Source of the DNA: SIG701 sp045539595
GTDB taxonomy: Bacteria > Bacillota > Clostridia > Oscillospirales > CAG-272
Length of the DNA: 64,000 nucleotides
Direction of reading: 5' to 3'
Assembly: GCA_045539595.1 (NCBI GenBank)
Contig: JAZQFQ010000016.1
Span: 28,773-92,772 of the forward strand
Part shown: one piece after another, positions 45,238-54,881 of the stretch
Numbering within the stretch: the first letter of the stretch is position 1
Layout: each line of letters starts with the position of its first letter
Translations under genes and position numbers: made by a program
The notes under the pieces: model-generated
The model's input: only the letters and a program-made list of their open reading frames with translations
Database searches by the model: none
What the model was told of the DNA's origin: nothing

Positions 45238-46069
45238 ATTTACAGAAATCCGCTACTGCATCGGCCGCCTTATCCAGGTAATCAACCTCCATCAGTTCGA
45301 TGATTCCTTTATCGCAGAGAGACGCAAGATTCGGATCCAACGGAACCCGTCCCAGGAAAGGAATTCCATAGGTCTCGCACAGAGTCTCCGCTTTACTCTC
45401 ACCGAAGATGTGCATCTCCTTACCGCAATCCGGGCACTTTACATAGGACATATTCTCTACCAGACCGATCACGGGAATGTTCATGAGCTGTGCCATGTTC
45501 AATGCCTTCTTGACGATCATGGAGACAAGTTCCTGAGGGGTTGTGACAATGATGATGCCGTCGAGAGGAAGCGACTGGAATACAGTCAGCGGTACGTCGC
45601 CGGTTCCCGGAGGCATATCCACAAACATAAAGTCCACGTCGTTCCAGATTACGTCAGTCCAAAACTGCTTGACCGTTCCCGCGATAACGGGACCGCGCCA
45701 GACCACAGGACGTGTCTCGTCTTCCAGAAGGAGATTGACAGACATCATCTGGATGCCGGTTTTGGTTTTCAACGGAATCAATCCGTTGCCATCGCTGTAC
45801 ACGTCACCGGTGGTTCCGAAAGCCTTCGGAATGGAAGGACCGGTGATATCTGCGTCCAGGACGGCTACACCGTAATCACGGCGACGCATCAGCACAGACA
45901 TCATGGAAGTAACGATGGATTTACCGACACCGCCTTTACCGCTGACGATGCCGATGACGTGACGAACCGTGCTTTGAGGATTCAACGGTTCCTTTTCGAT
46001 CTGTCCCTTGTCTCTGGACGAGCAGTTCGCCGTACAAGTAGAACAGTCATGGGTGCATTCTTCTGCCAT
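45236..46069 (-). CDS. Mrp/NBP35-family iron-sulfur carrier ATPase
   Basis: This 277-residue P-loop ATPase delivers or inserts Fe-S clusters. An N-terminal cysteine motif (CTHDCSTCTANC) typical of the NBP35-like branch is followed by the deviant Walker A VSGKGGVGKSIVTSMM. VLDADITGPSIPK, FMFVDMPPGTGDVPLT and the cluster-binding YVKCPDCGKEMHIFG (Cys-x-x-Cys) follow. The ATG at 46069 starts right before the Cys motif. Placed before the hydrogenase operon, it could serve its many Fe-S clusters. Confidence 0.9.
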   Translation of the reverse strand: MAEECTHDCSTCTANCSSRDKGQIEKEPLNPQSTVRHVIGIVSGKGGVGKSIVTSMMSVLMRRRDYGVAVLDADITGPSIPKAFGTTGDVYSDGNGLIPLKTKTGIQMMSVNLLLEDETRPVVWRGPVIAGTVKQFWTDVIWNDVDFMFVDMPPGTGDVPLTVFQSLPLDGIIIVTTPQELVSMIVKKALNMAQLMNIPVIGLVENMSYVKCPDCGKEMHIFGESKAETLCETYGIPFLGRVPLDPNLASLCDKGIIELMEVDYLDKAADAVADFCK

Positions 46070-46114
46070 TGTAAATAAATCACCTGCCAAAAGTAGTTAT
46101 AATATATCCATAAT

Positions 46115-46143
46115 ATTATACTGCATTTCGCACATAAATACAA
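46115..46143 (-). promoter_or_regulatory. Promoter for the Mrp gene
   Basis: On the minus strand TTGTAT (46138-46143), 17 bp and TATAAT (46115-46120) lie about 40 bp before the ATG. Confidence 0.7.
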
Positions 46144-46176
46144 GTCTTATTCTCAAAGAAATTGCTGATTTTGTTA

Positions 46177-46208
46177 AAAAAAAGAAGAAAGCCGCCCGAA
46201 ACGGACGG
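46177..46208 (-). terminator. Terminator after the P-type ATPase-like gene
   Basis: On the minus strand CCGTCCG pairs with CGGGCGG (46192-46198 with 46202-46208, one G-U) and is followed by a pyrimidine-rich tract ending in eight T. It closes the long ruvC-to-ATPase operon. Confidence 0.75.
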
Positions 46209-46231
46209 ATTCCTCTTTTTCAAAGGTCAAT

Positions 46232-48874
46232 TTATGATCTGTTGTACAATTTCATCATTACAAAAACAACGGCAGAAGGAAGCATCACCAGAAGCCACAC
46301 GCGCCAATCCACAACAGCAAATCTGGAAACACACCTATGCACCAGAATGAACAGTATCGCTGCTGCGGTCAGAAGATATACAAGATTCATACTCCCGGCA
46401 CGAGCACGAACTCCGGAGGGCGATTTTCCCCCGGCTCTGCAGGTATACACAGTCACCACGGATACAACCACCGTGCTGATCAGCTGAACAGCCAGAATAG
46501 CATTGGGATCAAAAATCCACGATAGATTCCGGCACAAAAGCAACGAGAGAGATATAAGCATACCGGACAGAACCCCCATTCCGACGGCAGCCAGTATACC
46601 GTTTGTCCAGCCGGGCAGCATCAGCTGTTCCGCAGTCAAGGTGAAAACATTCTGTTTTGGCTTTCGAAAAGCAATCAGCAGAATGGAGAAACAATCCAGG
46701 ATGCATCCCAAAAACAGAATCGACGCAGGGGAAGGCAGCGGTAAATCCGTTAAAACAGCCACCAGCATCAAAACAATACGCAAGCTTTGGGTAATCAGCA
46801 AATACATAGAAGCACAGCGCAAATTCGCCAGTGCGTTCCTGCTGAAGGCCACCATCCGATACGCATCGGATGCTCCGCCGCTGCCGGGGCAGCAGCCCAC
46901 TTGATTTCTATGATGAATGATCGCATCCGCACGCCGCGAGAGTGACTCCACGATCGTGTCCGCGCTTCGCTCCACGGCAATGGAGGCAGACTGTTTCAGG
47001 CATGGCAGATCTGCGAGTTTATCACCCACGTACACCACCCCTCGCGCATGATTCTGGATCTCACGAAGCACCGCTTCCCTGTCGGATGCAGGAATCTGCA
47101 CCAACAGATTTCCCCTATCACGCGACTCCAAGGCATCGGAAACCGAATCAACTCCTGTACAAACAATATCCTGCTCCGCCAGAAGTCCGACTTCCTTCGC
47201 AATATATTCTGCGCTTTCTGCATCTTCGCAAAAAACAACTGTGCGCATTTCTCCCGACCGACACTGTTCGATCCATGTTTTACCATTCACTTCCAGCGCA
47301 TTGCTCACCGAGAAACAGCCGAGAAAGGTCATATTGTACTGCACAGCGGATGGCATAGACAAATCCTGAAAAGGAGATAAGCGCCGCGCAATGGCTATGG
47401 TTCGGCGATTGTGTGCTCTTTCCTCATGTGCATACGCCATCAAGGAAGCATACATCTCTCTTGACAAATGTTGTGCCCCGCCATGGATTTGTATGCGGGA
47501 ACAGCAGCGAAGCACATCCTCCACACTTCCGCACACGCATGCGTACGTTGCGTTATCCTCAGAAATATGAGCCGTACACAAAGCATGGCAGGTGACGGAT
47601 TCAAGGCAGGCAGCATGGGAGGAGATAATACTCGCATGCGGGTAAGATGCGCACAGGGCAGAAAGGTATGTATGCAGATCACTGGGCCGTCGATGCTCAC
47701 CGCCGACATCCAAAGATTGATTGGCACCGGTACATCGCAGCAGCAAAGAAAGGTAGTTCTCTACCTCTCTTGGCATCGGATCATCCGATGCTGCGCGCTG
47801 GACATGGCCGTCCTCCCTCATCCATGAGGAAATCGTCAGATGGCCGGACAAAAACAGACGTTCACTGGAAAACACTATCCAATCGGCATTTCCCATACGT
47901 TCTGCCGCCTGAAGAGATTTCACTCTGCAGGCGCCATTTGTCTCCGTCTGAAGAAGCTGGATCGAGCAAGCAAAAAATGCAGCGGCAGCAGTATTCAGGA
48001 ATTCGCCCATAGACGCGACCGTCAAGGCCAGTATAGATAAAAACAGCTCCGCCAAAGCCATGCGGCGATCCGACGCAAATATTCCTACAAACAGCAGGAC
48101 AACGCTGATCAGGATCATCCATAGGGATACATTCTTACTCCAGCGGGCAATACGGCGGATGGTTGCGGTATCGTCATCGGCTTCAATGCGGATATATCCG
48201 CCGCACGCGTATGCATAGGTTCTCTCACCTGCGGCAATCGCCACTCCGACTGCGCTGCCGCCAATCACCGTGGAAGCGGCGAATAATGTGTTGCTGCGCT
48301 CCCACCAGACTGAATTCTCCGGCACAGTATCCGCCGAATTTTTCCGGATACAACGCCGATTCCCAGAGAAATATGTCTCTGATACCTCCAACTCACCGGA
48401 AATCAGCCGGGTATCACAAACCACCGTATCACCGGGAGAAAACAGAAGAATATCCCCTTCGACCACCTGATCCGCAAACAAATAACAGGCTTGACCGTCT
48501 CGCATCACGCGGCAGCGCGGCAATTTATAGCGACGAGCACGAAGCAGTATTGCACGGGAAATCAGGCAAGTCCCTGCGCGCAGAGCAATCGACAGAATCA
48601 AAATCGAAAGGATTCCCCAAACATCATTATTTTTATCGAAGAAGGCAGTAAGACCGATTGTCAACAAAAACAAGATCGTGGCGTAATCCAGAACGGAAGA
48701 CAAAACCGACGAAATCACCGATGGTGATTCAGCAATCCATAAAGAACTCCCGCTCGCACCGCGCCGTCTGCCGGCGGTCCGTTCACTCAATCCCGTATAG
48801 CGATTGACGGAAAACGCCCGCAAAACATCTTCGACAGGCATAGCATGCCAGCGATTGGCTCTCTTATTTCCCAT
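46232..48874 (-). CDS. Degenerate P-type ATPase-like membrane protein (pseudoenzyme)
   Basis: This 880-residue protein has the whole layout of a P2-type cation pump: a cation-ATPase N-terminal helix pair, M1-M2 near residues 60-110, an actuator domain (115-235), M3-M4 (250-310), a reduced nucleotide/P domain (315-660) and six C-terminal helices (660-880). All catalytic motifs are lost. The phosphorylation site DKTGT is replaced by SSERLFLSGH (residues 336-345). The actuator TGES is ETYFSGN (166-172). The M4 PEGL motif is SMGEFLN (288-294). The hinge GDGVND is GDKLAD (617-622). It is open and uninterrupted, so it is probably functional in some other way. It follows the ClpE-like gene after 6 nt. 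Confidence 0.82.
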   Translation of the reverse strand: MGNKRANRWHAMPVEDVLRAFSVNRYTGLSERTAGRRRGASGSSLWIAESPSVISSVLSSVLDYATILFLLTIGLTAFFDKNNDVWGILSILILSIALRAGTCLISRAILLRARRYKLPRCRVMRDGQACYLFADQVVEGDILLFSPGDTVVCDTRLISGELEVSETYFSGNRRCIRKNSADTVPENSVWWERSNTLFAASTVIGGSAVGVAIAAGERTYAYACGGYIRIEADDDTATIRRIARWSKNVSLWMILISVVLLFVGIFASDRRMALAELFLSILALTVASMGEFLNTAAAAFFACSIQLLQTETNGACRVKSLQAAERMGNADWIVFSSERLFLSGHLTISSWMREDGHVQRAASDDPMPREVENYLSLLLRCTGANQSLDVGGEHRRPSDLHTYLSALCASYPHASIISSHAACLESVTCHALCTAHISEDNATYACVCGSVEDVLRCCSRIQIHGGAQHLSREMYASLMAYAHEERAHNRRTIAIARRLSPFQDLSMPSAVQYNMTFLGCFSVSNALEVNGKTWIEQCRSGEMRTVVFCEDAESAEYIAKEVGLLAEQDIVCTGVDSVSDALESRDRGNLLVQIPASDREAVLREIQNHARGVVYVGDKLADLPCLKQSASIAVERSADTIVESLSRRADAIIHHRNQVGCCPGSGGASDAYRMVAFSRNALANLRCASMYLLITQSLRIVLMLVAVLTDLPLPSPASILFLGCILDCFSILLIAFRKPKQNVFTLTAEQLMLPGWTNGILAAVGMGVLSGMLISLSLLLCRNLSWIFDPNAILAVQLISTVVVSVVTVYTCRAGGKSPSGVRARAGSMNLVYLLTAAAILFILVHRCVSRFAVVDWRVWLLVMLPSAVVFVMMKLYNRS

Positions 48875-48880
48875 AGCAAA

Positions 48881-51217
48881 TCAAAGCACCTGCACAGATA
48901 ACTCGCCATCACAGACATTGACATGCAATGCGGAGACCTGTCCCTGTTGGTTGATAATTGCATTGGCAATGCGATCCTCAATCTCCGTCTGGATAAGCCG
49001 ACGCATATTCCGAGCACCGTATTTCGTGGAATAGGACTTTTCCGCGATCCGTTTCAAAGCTTGATCCGTCCATGTGAGCTTCATGGACTTCTCTGCCAGC
49101 ACCGATGCGCAGTCCGCCATCATCAAGGCCGCAATGCTGACAAAATCATCCTTGCTCAGCGTACGGAAGGTAATGATTTCATCCACGCGATTCAAAAACT
49201 CGGGGCGAAGGAATTCGGACAGGGATTTCATGGTGCGTTCGTGAGCCACGGCCTCCTGTTTTTCCGCAAAGCCGGCTGTATAGGATGCATTGGAGGAACC
49301 GGCATTGGTGGTCATAACAATAACGGTGTTCTCAAAACTGACCACTCTTCCCTGCGCGTCGGTCACGCGGCCGTCGTCCAGTATCTGTAGAAGAATGTTC
49401 ATTACATCCGGGTGCGCTTTTTCGATCTCATCGAACAGCACCACGGAATAGGGGCGGCGGCGGATCTTTTCCGTCAACTGCCCGGCATCATCGTAACCAA
49501 CGTATCCGGGCGGCGCGCCGATAATGCGCGACACAGAGAATTTATCCATGAATTCACTCATGTCCAGCCGGATCAGCGTCTCGGGGGTGGAAAACAACTC
49601 ACTGGCCAGTACCTTGACCAATTCCGTTTTGCCCACACCGGTAGGACCGGCAAATATGAAGGAAACCGGCTTTCTCTTATAGGCTATACCGACACGGTTG
49701 CGGCGCACCGCCCGCGCAACAGCTGACACAGCCTCAGGCTGTCCGATGATGCGGCAGGAGAGGTTGTCCTCCAGTCGGGCAAGGCGGTCATATTCACTTT
49801 CGTGAATGGTGGATGCAGGAATGCCGGTCCAGATTTCGATTACGTTTGCCAGATCTGCCACGGCCATTTCGATTTTGGCGCAGGCGTCGGACACCGCGTT
49901 GTAGCGTTCCTCCAAACGAATCAATTCTACTTTCAGATCGGCCATCCGTTTGAAGGTATCCTCGTCCGTTTCCCCTTGCGAGGCCTTTGCAGACAATGCA
50001 TCCGATTCCGCCTGCAAGGCGCTGCGTTTATCGGACAGTTCCCGTTTCTCGTTGATATCTGCTGAGGACAGTGAAATCTGCGATGCGGCCTCATCAATCA
50101 AATCAATGGCCTTATCGGGCAAATACCGCTCCGTGATATATCTCTCGCTCAACGACACAGCGGCATGCAGAACACTATCGGGTATCAAAATCCCATGATA
50201 GGCCTCGTAATAGTGCTTGATCCCCCGCAAGATCGATTCCGTGTCCTCCAAACTGGGCTCATTCACCGTTACGGGCTGGAAGCGACGCTCCAGAGCCGAA
50301 TCTTTCTCAATATATTTACGGTACTCCGTCAAAGTGGTTGCGCCGATTACCTGGATTTCGCCGCGGGACAAAGCCGGCTTCAGAATATTGGCAGCGTTCA
50401 TGCTTCCCTCCGCATCACCGGCACCGACGATGTTGTGCACCTCATCGATCACCAGGATCACGTTGCCGGCACTCTTGACATCGGAAAGAAGTCCCATCAT
50501 GCGGGATTCAAATTGGCCGCGGAACTGCGTGCCTGCCACCAGCGCAGTCAAATCCACAAGGCATACCTCACATCCGCGAAGGCGATACGGCACATTTCCC
50601 TCGGCAATTCGCTGCGCCAATGCTTCCGCAATGGCGGTTTTGCCAACACCTGGCTCGCCGATCAAGCAGGGATTGTTCTTCTGCCTGCGGCACAAAATCT
50701 GTATCACGCGATCCAGTTCCCGATCCCGTCCCACAACGCGATCCAACTCGCCGTTTTTTGCACGCTGTGTCAGATTATGGCAATAGGTAGCCAGGAACTT
50801 CTTTTCTTTCTTCTTTTCGGATGCCTTTTTATCATTTTGGGGTGCATCCTGCGGCTTTACAAACGGCATCTGCATAGCACCGCGGAACAATTTCTGCAGA
50901 TCAATGGCGGGGGCGCGGCTCTCGCCGGGAAGATCTCCGGAGGATTTATCGCCATCCTCGCCGTTATTCTCCGCTACATTCTCCGATGTGTCTTCATCGT
51001 TTTCTTCCATACCCTCGACCAGGCTTTCCATCTCGGAGCTCATCCGCTCCACGTCTTCATCGCTGAGTCCCATATTGGCAATGATATCATTCACGGGCTT
51101 GATCCCCAGTTCTTTCGCACAGCGAATGCACAAACCATCCTGTTTGGGAACACCGTTCTCCAAATGAGATATAAAAACTACGGCCATGCGTTTTTTACAT
51201 CTGGAACACATCACCAT
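48881..51217 (-). CDS. ClpE-like Clp/Hsp100 ATPase with N-terminal zinc finger
   Basis: This Hsp100 unfoldase of about 778 residues has, instead of the ClpC N-domain, a treble-clef zinc finger (CSRC at 4-7, CIRC at 30-33) as in ClpE. A low-complexity acidic linker (residues about 60-100) follows, then two AAA+ modules. Module 1 has Walker A GEPGVGKTA and Walker B ILVIDEVHN. A short M-domain coiled coil lies at about 395-440. Module 2 has GPTGVGKTE, VVLFDEIEKAH and an AGF tripeptide loop suited to ClpP docking. It probably feeds ClpP, whose gene is not here. No ctsR or mcsAB is adjacent. The ATG at 51217 is preferred; a GTG at 51241 is possible. Confidence 0.88.
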   Translation of the reverse strand: MVMCSRCKKRMAVVFISHLENGVPKQDGLCIRCAKELGIKPVNDIIANMGLSDEDVERMSSEMESLVEGMEENDEDTSENVAENNGEDGDKSSGDLPGESRAPAIDLQKLFRGAMQMPFVKPQDAPQNDKKASEKKKEKKFLATYCHNLTQRAKNGELDRVVGRDRELDRVIQILCRRQKNNPCLIGEPGVGKTAIAEALAQRIAEGNVPYRLRGCEVCLVDLTALVAGTQFRGQFESRMMGLLSDVKSAGNVILVIDEVHNIVGAGDAEGSMNAANILKPALSRGEIQVIGATTLTEYRKYIEKDSALERRFQPVTVNEPSLEDTESILRGIKHYYEAYHGILIPDSVLHAAVSLSERYITERYLPDKAIDLIDEAASQISLSSADINEKRELSDKRSALQAESDALSAKASQGETDEDTFKRMADLKVELIRLEERYNAVSDACAKIEMAVADLANVIEIWTGIPASTIHESEYDRLARLEDNLSCRIIGQPEAVSAVARAVRRNRVGIAYKRKPVSFIFAGPTGVGKTELVKVLASELFSTPETLIRLDMSEFMDKFSVSRIIGAPPGYVGYDDAGQLTEKIRRRPYSVVLFDEIEKAHPDVMNILLQILDDGRVTDAQGRVVSFENTVIVMTTNAGSSNASYTAGFAEKQEAVAHERTMKSLSEFLRPEFLNRVDEIITFRTLSKDDFVSIAALMMADCASVLAEKSMKLTWTDQALKRIAEKSYSTKYGARNMRRLIQTEIEDRIANAIINQQGQVSALHVNVCDGELSVQVL

Positions 51218-51268
51218 ACATTTATCACCATATCTGCGCACGGCGCAGCCTTTCTTTAGTAAAACACA

Positions 51269-51994
51269 TTACGGAAGTATCTGATGAATTACATCGTCTA
51301 CCGTATTATTGGCAAAAAATTTCAATATAACAGAATTCTCAATCACAGATTCGCTGAACAGATCCGGAGAGATTGATGTCATAGCGTGAATGAACGGTAC
51401 GGACAGAGAACTGAGGACCCAAGCCCACACCAAAGCAATCACGACACCGACAAGCAAGCCAAGAAACGTGTTGGCTGTTTTCAGGACAGGAAGCTGGAAA
51501 ATCAAATCCAGAATCCAGGTAAGCAGTTTCAAAACGATCACGGATGCAATAAAAATCAGAAGAAACGCCAATACGTCAGAGATTACGTTTACCACCGGGG
51601 CGGCAATCATCTCGGACAGAGTATCCACCGCACTTTCTTCTGCCTGCGGATGCACGGGAGCTGTCTGGCTCAATGTGCCCTCATCCGCATTATAGCGGTC
51701 GATAATCTGCTGGAATGCATCGGGCATATCCTGAAACATTTTCTCCAGATTGAATGTACCCTCATCGTTGCGGGACAGAGATTTTATGGTATCGCCGATG
51801 GAGTCCGGAACATTCTCTATCCATTCGGAATCATGTATATATTGGGAAACGGCAGGGGTGAATGCATAAGCAAGGAACAGTGCAGCAACCAGTGTGAAAA
51901 CGCCCATTACCGACTTGATAAATCCGCGTTTCGCACCGAGAATAACAGAAGTTACACAAACCAGCAAAATGATTCCGTCAAACACCAAACTCAT
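51269..51994 (-). CDS. CvpA-family membrane protein
   Basis: This 241-residue protein has about four transmembrane helices (near residues 3-25, 30-55, 140-165 and 175-200) and the CvpA pattern at its start (DGIILLVCVTSVILGAKRGF). A long extracytoplasmic loop (residues about 56-140, acidic with Ser, Gln, Glu and Pro) is inserted between helices 2 and 3. The family is widespread and linked to colicin V production and envelope integrity in Proteobacteria; its role in Firmicutes is unclear. AGGTG precedes the ATG. It lies between DUF5711 and the Clp ATPase in the same operon. Confidence 0.82.
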   Translation of the reverse strand: MSLVFDGIILLVCVTSVILGAKRGFIKSVMGVFTLVAALFLAYAFTPAVSQYIHDSEWIENVPDSIGDTIKSLSRNDEGTFNLEKMFQDMPDAFQQIIDRYNADEGTLSQTAPVHPQAEESAVDTLSEMIAAPVVNVISDVLAFLLIFIASVIVLKLLTWILDLIFQLPVLKTANTFLGLLVGVVIALVWAWVLSSLSVPFIHAMTSISPDLFSESVIENSVILKFFANNTVDDVIHQILP

Positions 51995-52020
51995 AATCGA
52001 TCACCTCATAGGATAATATA

Positions 52021-53226
52021 TTACTGAAAATCCACTGACGATGCATTTCCGGGAAAGCACAAAACCGCTCGTCCATCAATTTCGCACACATGCAGCAAGC
52101 TGCCGACAAACTGCGCTGATTGGACGTCGTCGGCGGTTATATATTTCACAGTGTTTTCAAGGGATACATAGATGCCGTCAACCATATCGGATGCGGTGAT
52201 GTCGGAGATTTTCCCATCCATCACAGTATCCATTACAACCGATCCGGCTGCATTATATACGAGAATGCGATTGGTGTTTCCCAGAACATTTTCACTGCAT
52301 GCCACGGTGATAAGCCGACCGGAAACATCAAATTGGGAAAGGGCCATGGGAGATAAGGATATATCGGCGATTGTTTGGCCGTCAGCGGACAGGATCATGA
52401 CCGAATTATCGCATACCACAGCCAGATTTCCACCGCTCATATACCGACAGTATATGGGCAGTCTGTCTCCCAAAGATACGGTATAGGAATCCTCTGTTCC
52501 AATATGCAGAAATGAGATTTCCGATGCAAGCGTCCAGTTGTCCGGATGAGCGGAAAGAATGGCAATGTTCTCCCCTTTTTCGTCCAGCGCAACACCGGTG
52601 ATGTAGGAATCTCTGTAAATGCGCTCTACATTTTTAAAGGATGCGTTGAATACATCAATCACATACTTGGATTCCGAACTGCTCGACACAATCGCATACT
52701 GACCCCCGTCACTGATGGAAGCAGAAAGAATGTTCCCCTCCATCGTACCGCCGGACACCCGAGCCAGAGTAGTCAGCAGCGAATACTCCCTGCCTCCCTC
52801 ATCATACAGAAGCATATACTTGGCCCCTGTAAGAAGCACAGGGGTCTTATATGAAACAGGATCCCGAAAAACGGAGTTGCCAGCCGCATCGTACAGACGC
52901 ACGCCGGATGAACCGGCCACCGCCAAGGTGTTCTTGAAGACAGAGAACGACATATTCTGCTGTTCTTCATACACAACGGATGTAAATGCGCCGGATGCTG
53001 AGGACGAAATATTAAAATCGCGCATCAAATACAGGAAGTTTTCGTGCGTAATGCTGTTTCTCCCGACCGCAAGCATACCCACGAGATACACGGTAAACAG
53101 CAAAAGAGTAATCCATTTTGCCGCACAAAAGCGGGAGGAAACATGCATATAATACCGATTGTATGCATTGTTTTCACGAATAATCGCCTCTGTGCGGATA
53201 GGCACTCGCTTATCATCCCGAGCCAT
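52021..53226 (-). CDS. DUF5711-like membrane-anchored beta-propeller protein
   Basis: This 401-residue protein has a basic cytoplasmic start, one transmembrane helix (residues about 37-56) and an extracytoplasmic region of repeated beta strands resembling WD40/PQQ-like blades (repeats such as VRLYDAAGNSVFRDP, YAIVSSSSESKYVIDVFNA, VALDEKGENIAILSAHPD). This is the pattern of the DUF5711 family found in Clostridia next to CvpA. It may serve as an envelope scaffold or sensor. GGGAGG lies 7 nt before the ATG. Confidence 0.72.
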   Translation of the reverse strand: MARDDKRVPIRTEAIIRENNAYNRYYMHVSSRFCAAKWITLLLFTVYLVGMLAVGRNSITHENFLYLMRDFNISSSASGAFTSVVYEEQQNMSFSVFKNTLAVAGSSGVRLYDAAGNSVFRDPVSYKTPVLLTGAKYMLLYDEGGREYSLLTTLARVSGGTMEGNILSASISDGGQYAIVSSSSESKYVIDVFNASFKNVERIYRDSYITGVALDEKGENIAILSAHPDNWTLASEISFLHIGTEDSYTVSLGDRLPIYCRYMSGGNLAVVCDNSVMILSADGQTIADISLSPMALSQFDVSGRLITVACSENVLGNTNRILVYNAAGSVVMDTVMDGKISDITASDMVDGIYVSLENTVKYITADDVQSAQFVGSLLHVCEIDGRAVLCFPGNASSVDFQ

Positions 53227-53257
53227 CGGTAAACCTCCCTTAGGTATTCAGTATTTG

Positions 53258-54052
53258 TTACAAGCAAATCCACCGGATCTCCCGATCGTATTTCACATCA
53301 TACAGATACAAACCGTCCGGCGGTGCGGTGAATCCCGCACAGGATCGGCTGCACTCCATCAACGCCGTGCGGATGTCCTCCGCTGATTTTCGGTCGTATG
53401 CGGCGTCGATCAGGGACCCGGCCATAATACGAACCATATTGTACAGAAAACCGTTCGCTTCCACACGATAGAGAATCTGTTCGCCGTCCCGGCGGACATG
53501 GGCCGCATACACCGTCCGCGTAGTATCCTCGACAGAGGAACCGGCAGCCATAAATCCAGAAAAATCATGCGTCCCCACAAACAGTTGAGCAATCGCATTC
53601 ATTCTTTCCAATGCAGATTCATCGATCCGCCTGGGTTCATGGTGCGCGCGATGCTGCAGAAAGGGATCCCGGTAGGGCGCGTTATGGATACGGTATTCAT
53701 AGGTTTTACTGACCACATTGTACCGGGGATGAAAATCATCCGCCACATGAGCCGCGGCAATCACCGCGATATCATCGGGCAAAAGCACATTAATGGCACG
53801 ATGGATTTTTTCCACCGGAACACGGCACCAATCGGTGTCGGATACGGAAGCGTCCGCCGGTGTTACCGTGGCACAGAAGCCGAGGGCATGGACACCACTG
53901 TCCGTTCGACTGCATCCTGTGACATGACAGGGGAAGCCAAATAGGCGGGAAAACGCCTCCGTCAGCACAGCCTGCACCGTAATGCCGTTGGGCTGTGTCT
54001 GAAAGCCGCAGTACCCTGCACCGTTATAGCGAATCTTTAAAAGAATTTTCAT
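53258..54052 (-). CDS. truA: tRNA pseudouridine(38-40) synthase
   Basis: This 264-residue enzyme isomerises uridines 38-40 in the anticodon arm of many tRNAs. It starts with IRYNGAGYCGFQTQPNGITV. The catalytic Asp lies in GCSRTDSGVHALGF. The later ARYNVVSKTYEYRI-type block (here HPRYNVVSKTYEYRI) and RVEANGFLYNMVRIM are the other family signatures. The length is normal. It lies 4 nt after ecfT, as in many Firmicutes where ecfA1-ecfA2-ecfT-truA are consecutive. Confidence 0.95.
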   Translation of the reverse strand: MKILLKIRYNGAGYCGFQTQPNGITVQAVLTEAFSRLFGFPCHVTGCSRTDSGVHALGFCATVTPADASVSDTDWCRVPVEKIHRAINVLLPDDIAVIAAAHVADDFHPRYNVVSKTYEYRIHNAPYRDPFLQHRAHHEPRRIDESALERMNAIAQLFVGTHDFSGFMAAGSSVEDTTRTVYAAHVRRDGEQILYRVEANGFLYNMVRIMAGSLIDAAYDRKSAEDIRTALMECSRSCAGFTAPPDGLYLYDVKYDREIRWICL

Positions 54053-54056
54053 AGCA

Positions 54057-54881
54057 TTACCAGGTCAGCATATAGCCGCCGAACCGATTCAGTACAAGAA
54101 TCCCCGCTCCAAGTGCCGCAACAAGCACACAGGCCACATAATCCATGGCGCCGGCATGGAGCACGTTCATACGCGTGCGTCCGTCACCGCCCGTATAGCA
54201 CCGGCATTCCATGGCGGTAGCCAACTCATCGGCACGACGGAAGGCGGATACAAACAAGGGTACGAGAATCGGCACCAAGGCTTTCGCACGCTGAAGCAGC
54301 GATCCGGTGGAAAAATCCGCACCGCGGGCCTTCTGCGCATTCATGATCTTCTGCGTTTCTTCCGTCAGTGTGGGGATGAAACGCAAAGCGATTGTCATCA
54401 TCATCGAAAATTCATGCACGGGCAATCCGATTTTTTTCAAGGGAGAAAGAAGCTGCTCCAGACCGTCTGTAAGTGCAATCGGCGTAGTGGTGAACGTCAT
54501 AAAAATCGTCGTACCGATCAGCAGAATGATGATACGGACCGCAATCAGAACCGCATTGATAATACCTTCCAGATAGATCCGGATAAAGCCGAGAGAAACA
54601 AGCAAAGTCTCCCCTTCCATCCAGAAAATGTTGATCACTGCAGTGAACAATAGGATGATCACCAGCGGTTTCATGCTTTTCAAAACGATTCGCAAAGGGA
54701 TACCGGACACAGCGATCAAAAAGACGGCCGACAGGAGCAGCAGCGCAAACGCGTACAGATTTTTGGCGAGGAATACCGCCACGATATACATGATCGCGGC
54801 AATAATCTTCGCCCGGGGATCCATCCGGTGAAGGATGGAATTCCCCTCGCAGTACTGGCCGAAGGAAATATCCAGATTCAT
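54057..54881 (-). CDS. ecfT: Energy-coupling factor transmembrane protein EcfT
   Basis: This 274-residue transmembrane coupling subunit of group II ECF vitamin transporters serves several substrate-binding S components. It has about five transmembrane helices, the start SFGQYCEGNSILHRMDPRAK and the coupling helix signature in AQKARGADF and FRRADELATAMECRCY, which include the Ala-Arg-Gly-type motifs that contact the ATPases. The start overlaps ecfA2 by four bases. No S-component gene is next to it, so S components lie elsewhere in the genome. Confidence 0.93.
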   Translation of the reverse strand: MNLDISFGQYCEGNSILHRMDPRAKIIAAIMYIVAVFLAKNLYAFALLLLSAVFLIAVSGIPLRIVLKSMKPLVIILLFTAVINIFWMEGETLLVSLGFIRIYLEGIINAVLIAVRIIILLIGTTIFMTFTTTPIALTDGLEQLLSPLKKIGLPVHEFSMMMTIALRFIPTLTEETQKIMNAQKARGADFSTGSLLQRAKALVPILVPLFVSAFRRADELATAMECRCYTGGDGRTRMNVLHAGAMDYVACVLVAALGAGILVLNRFGGYMLTW

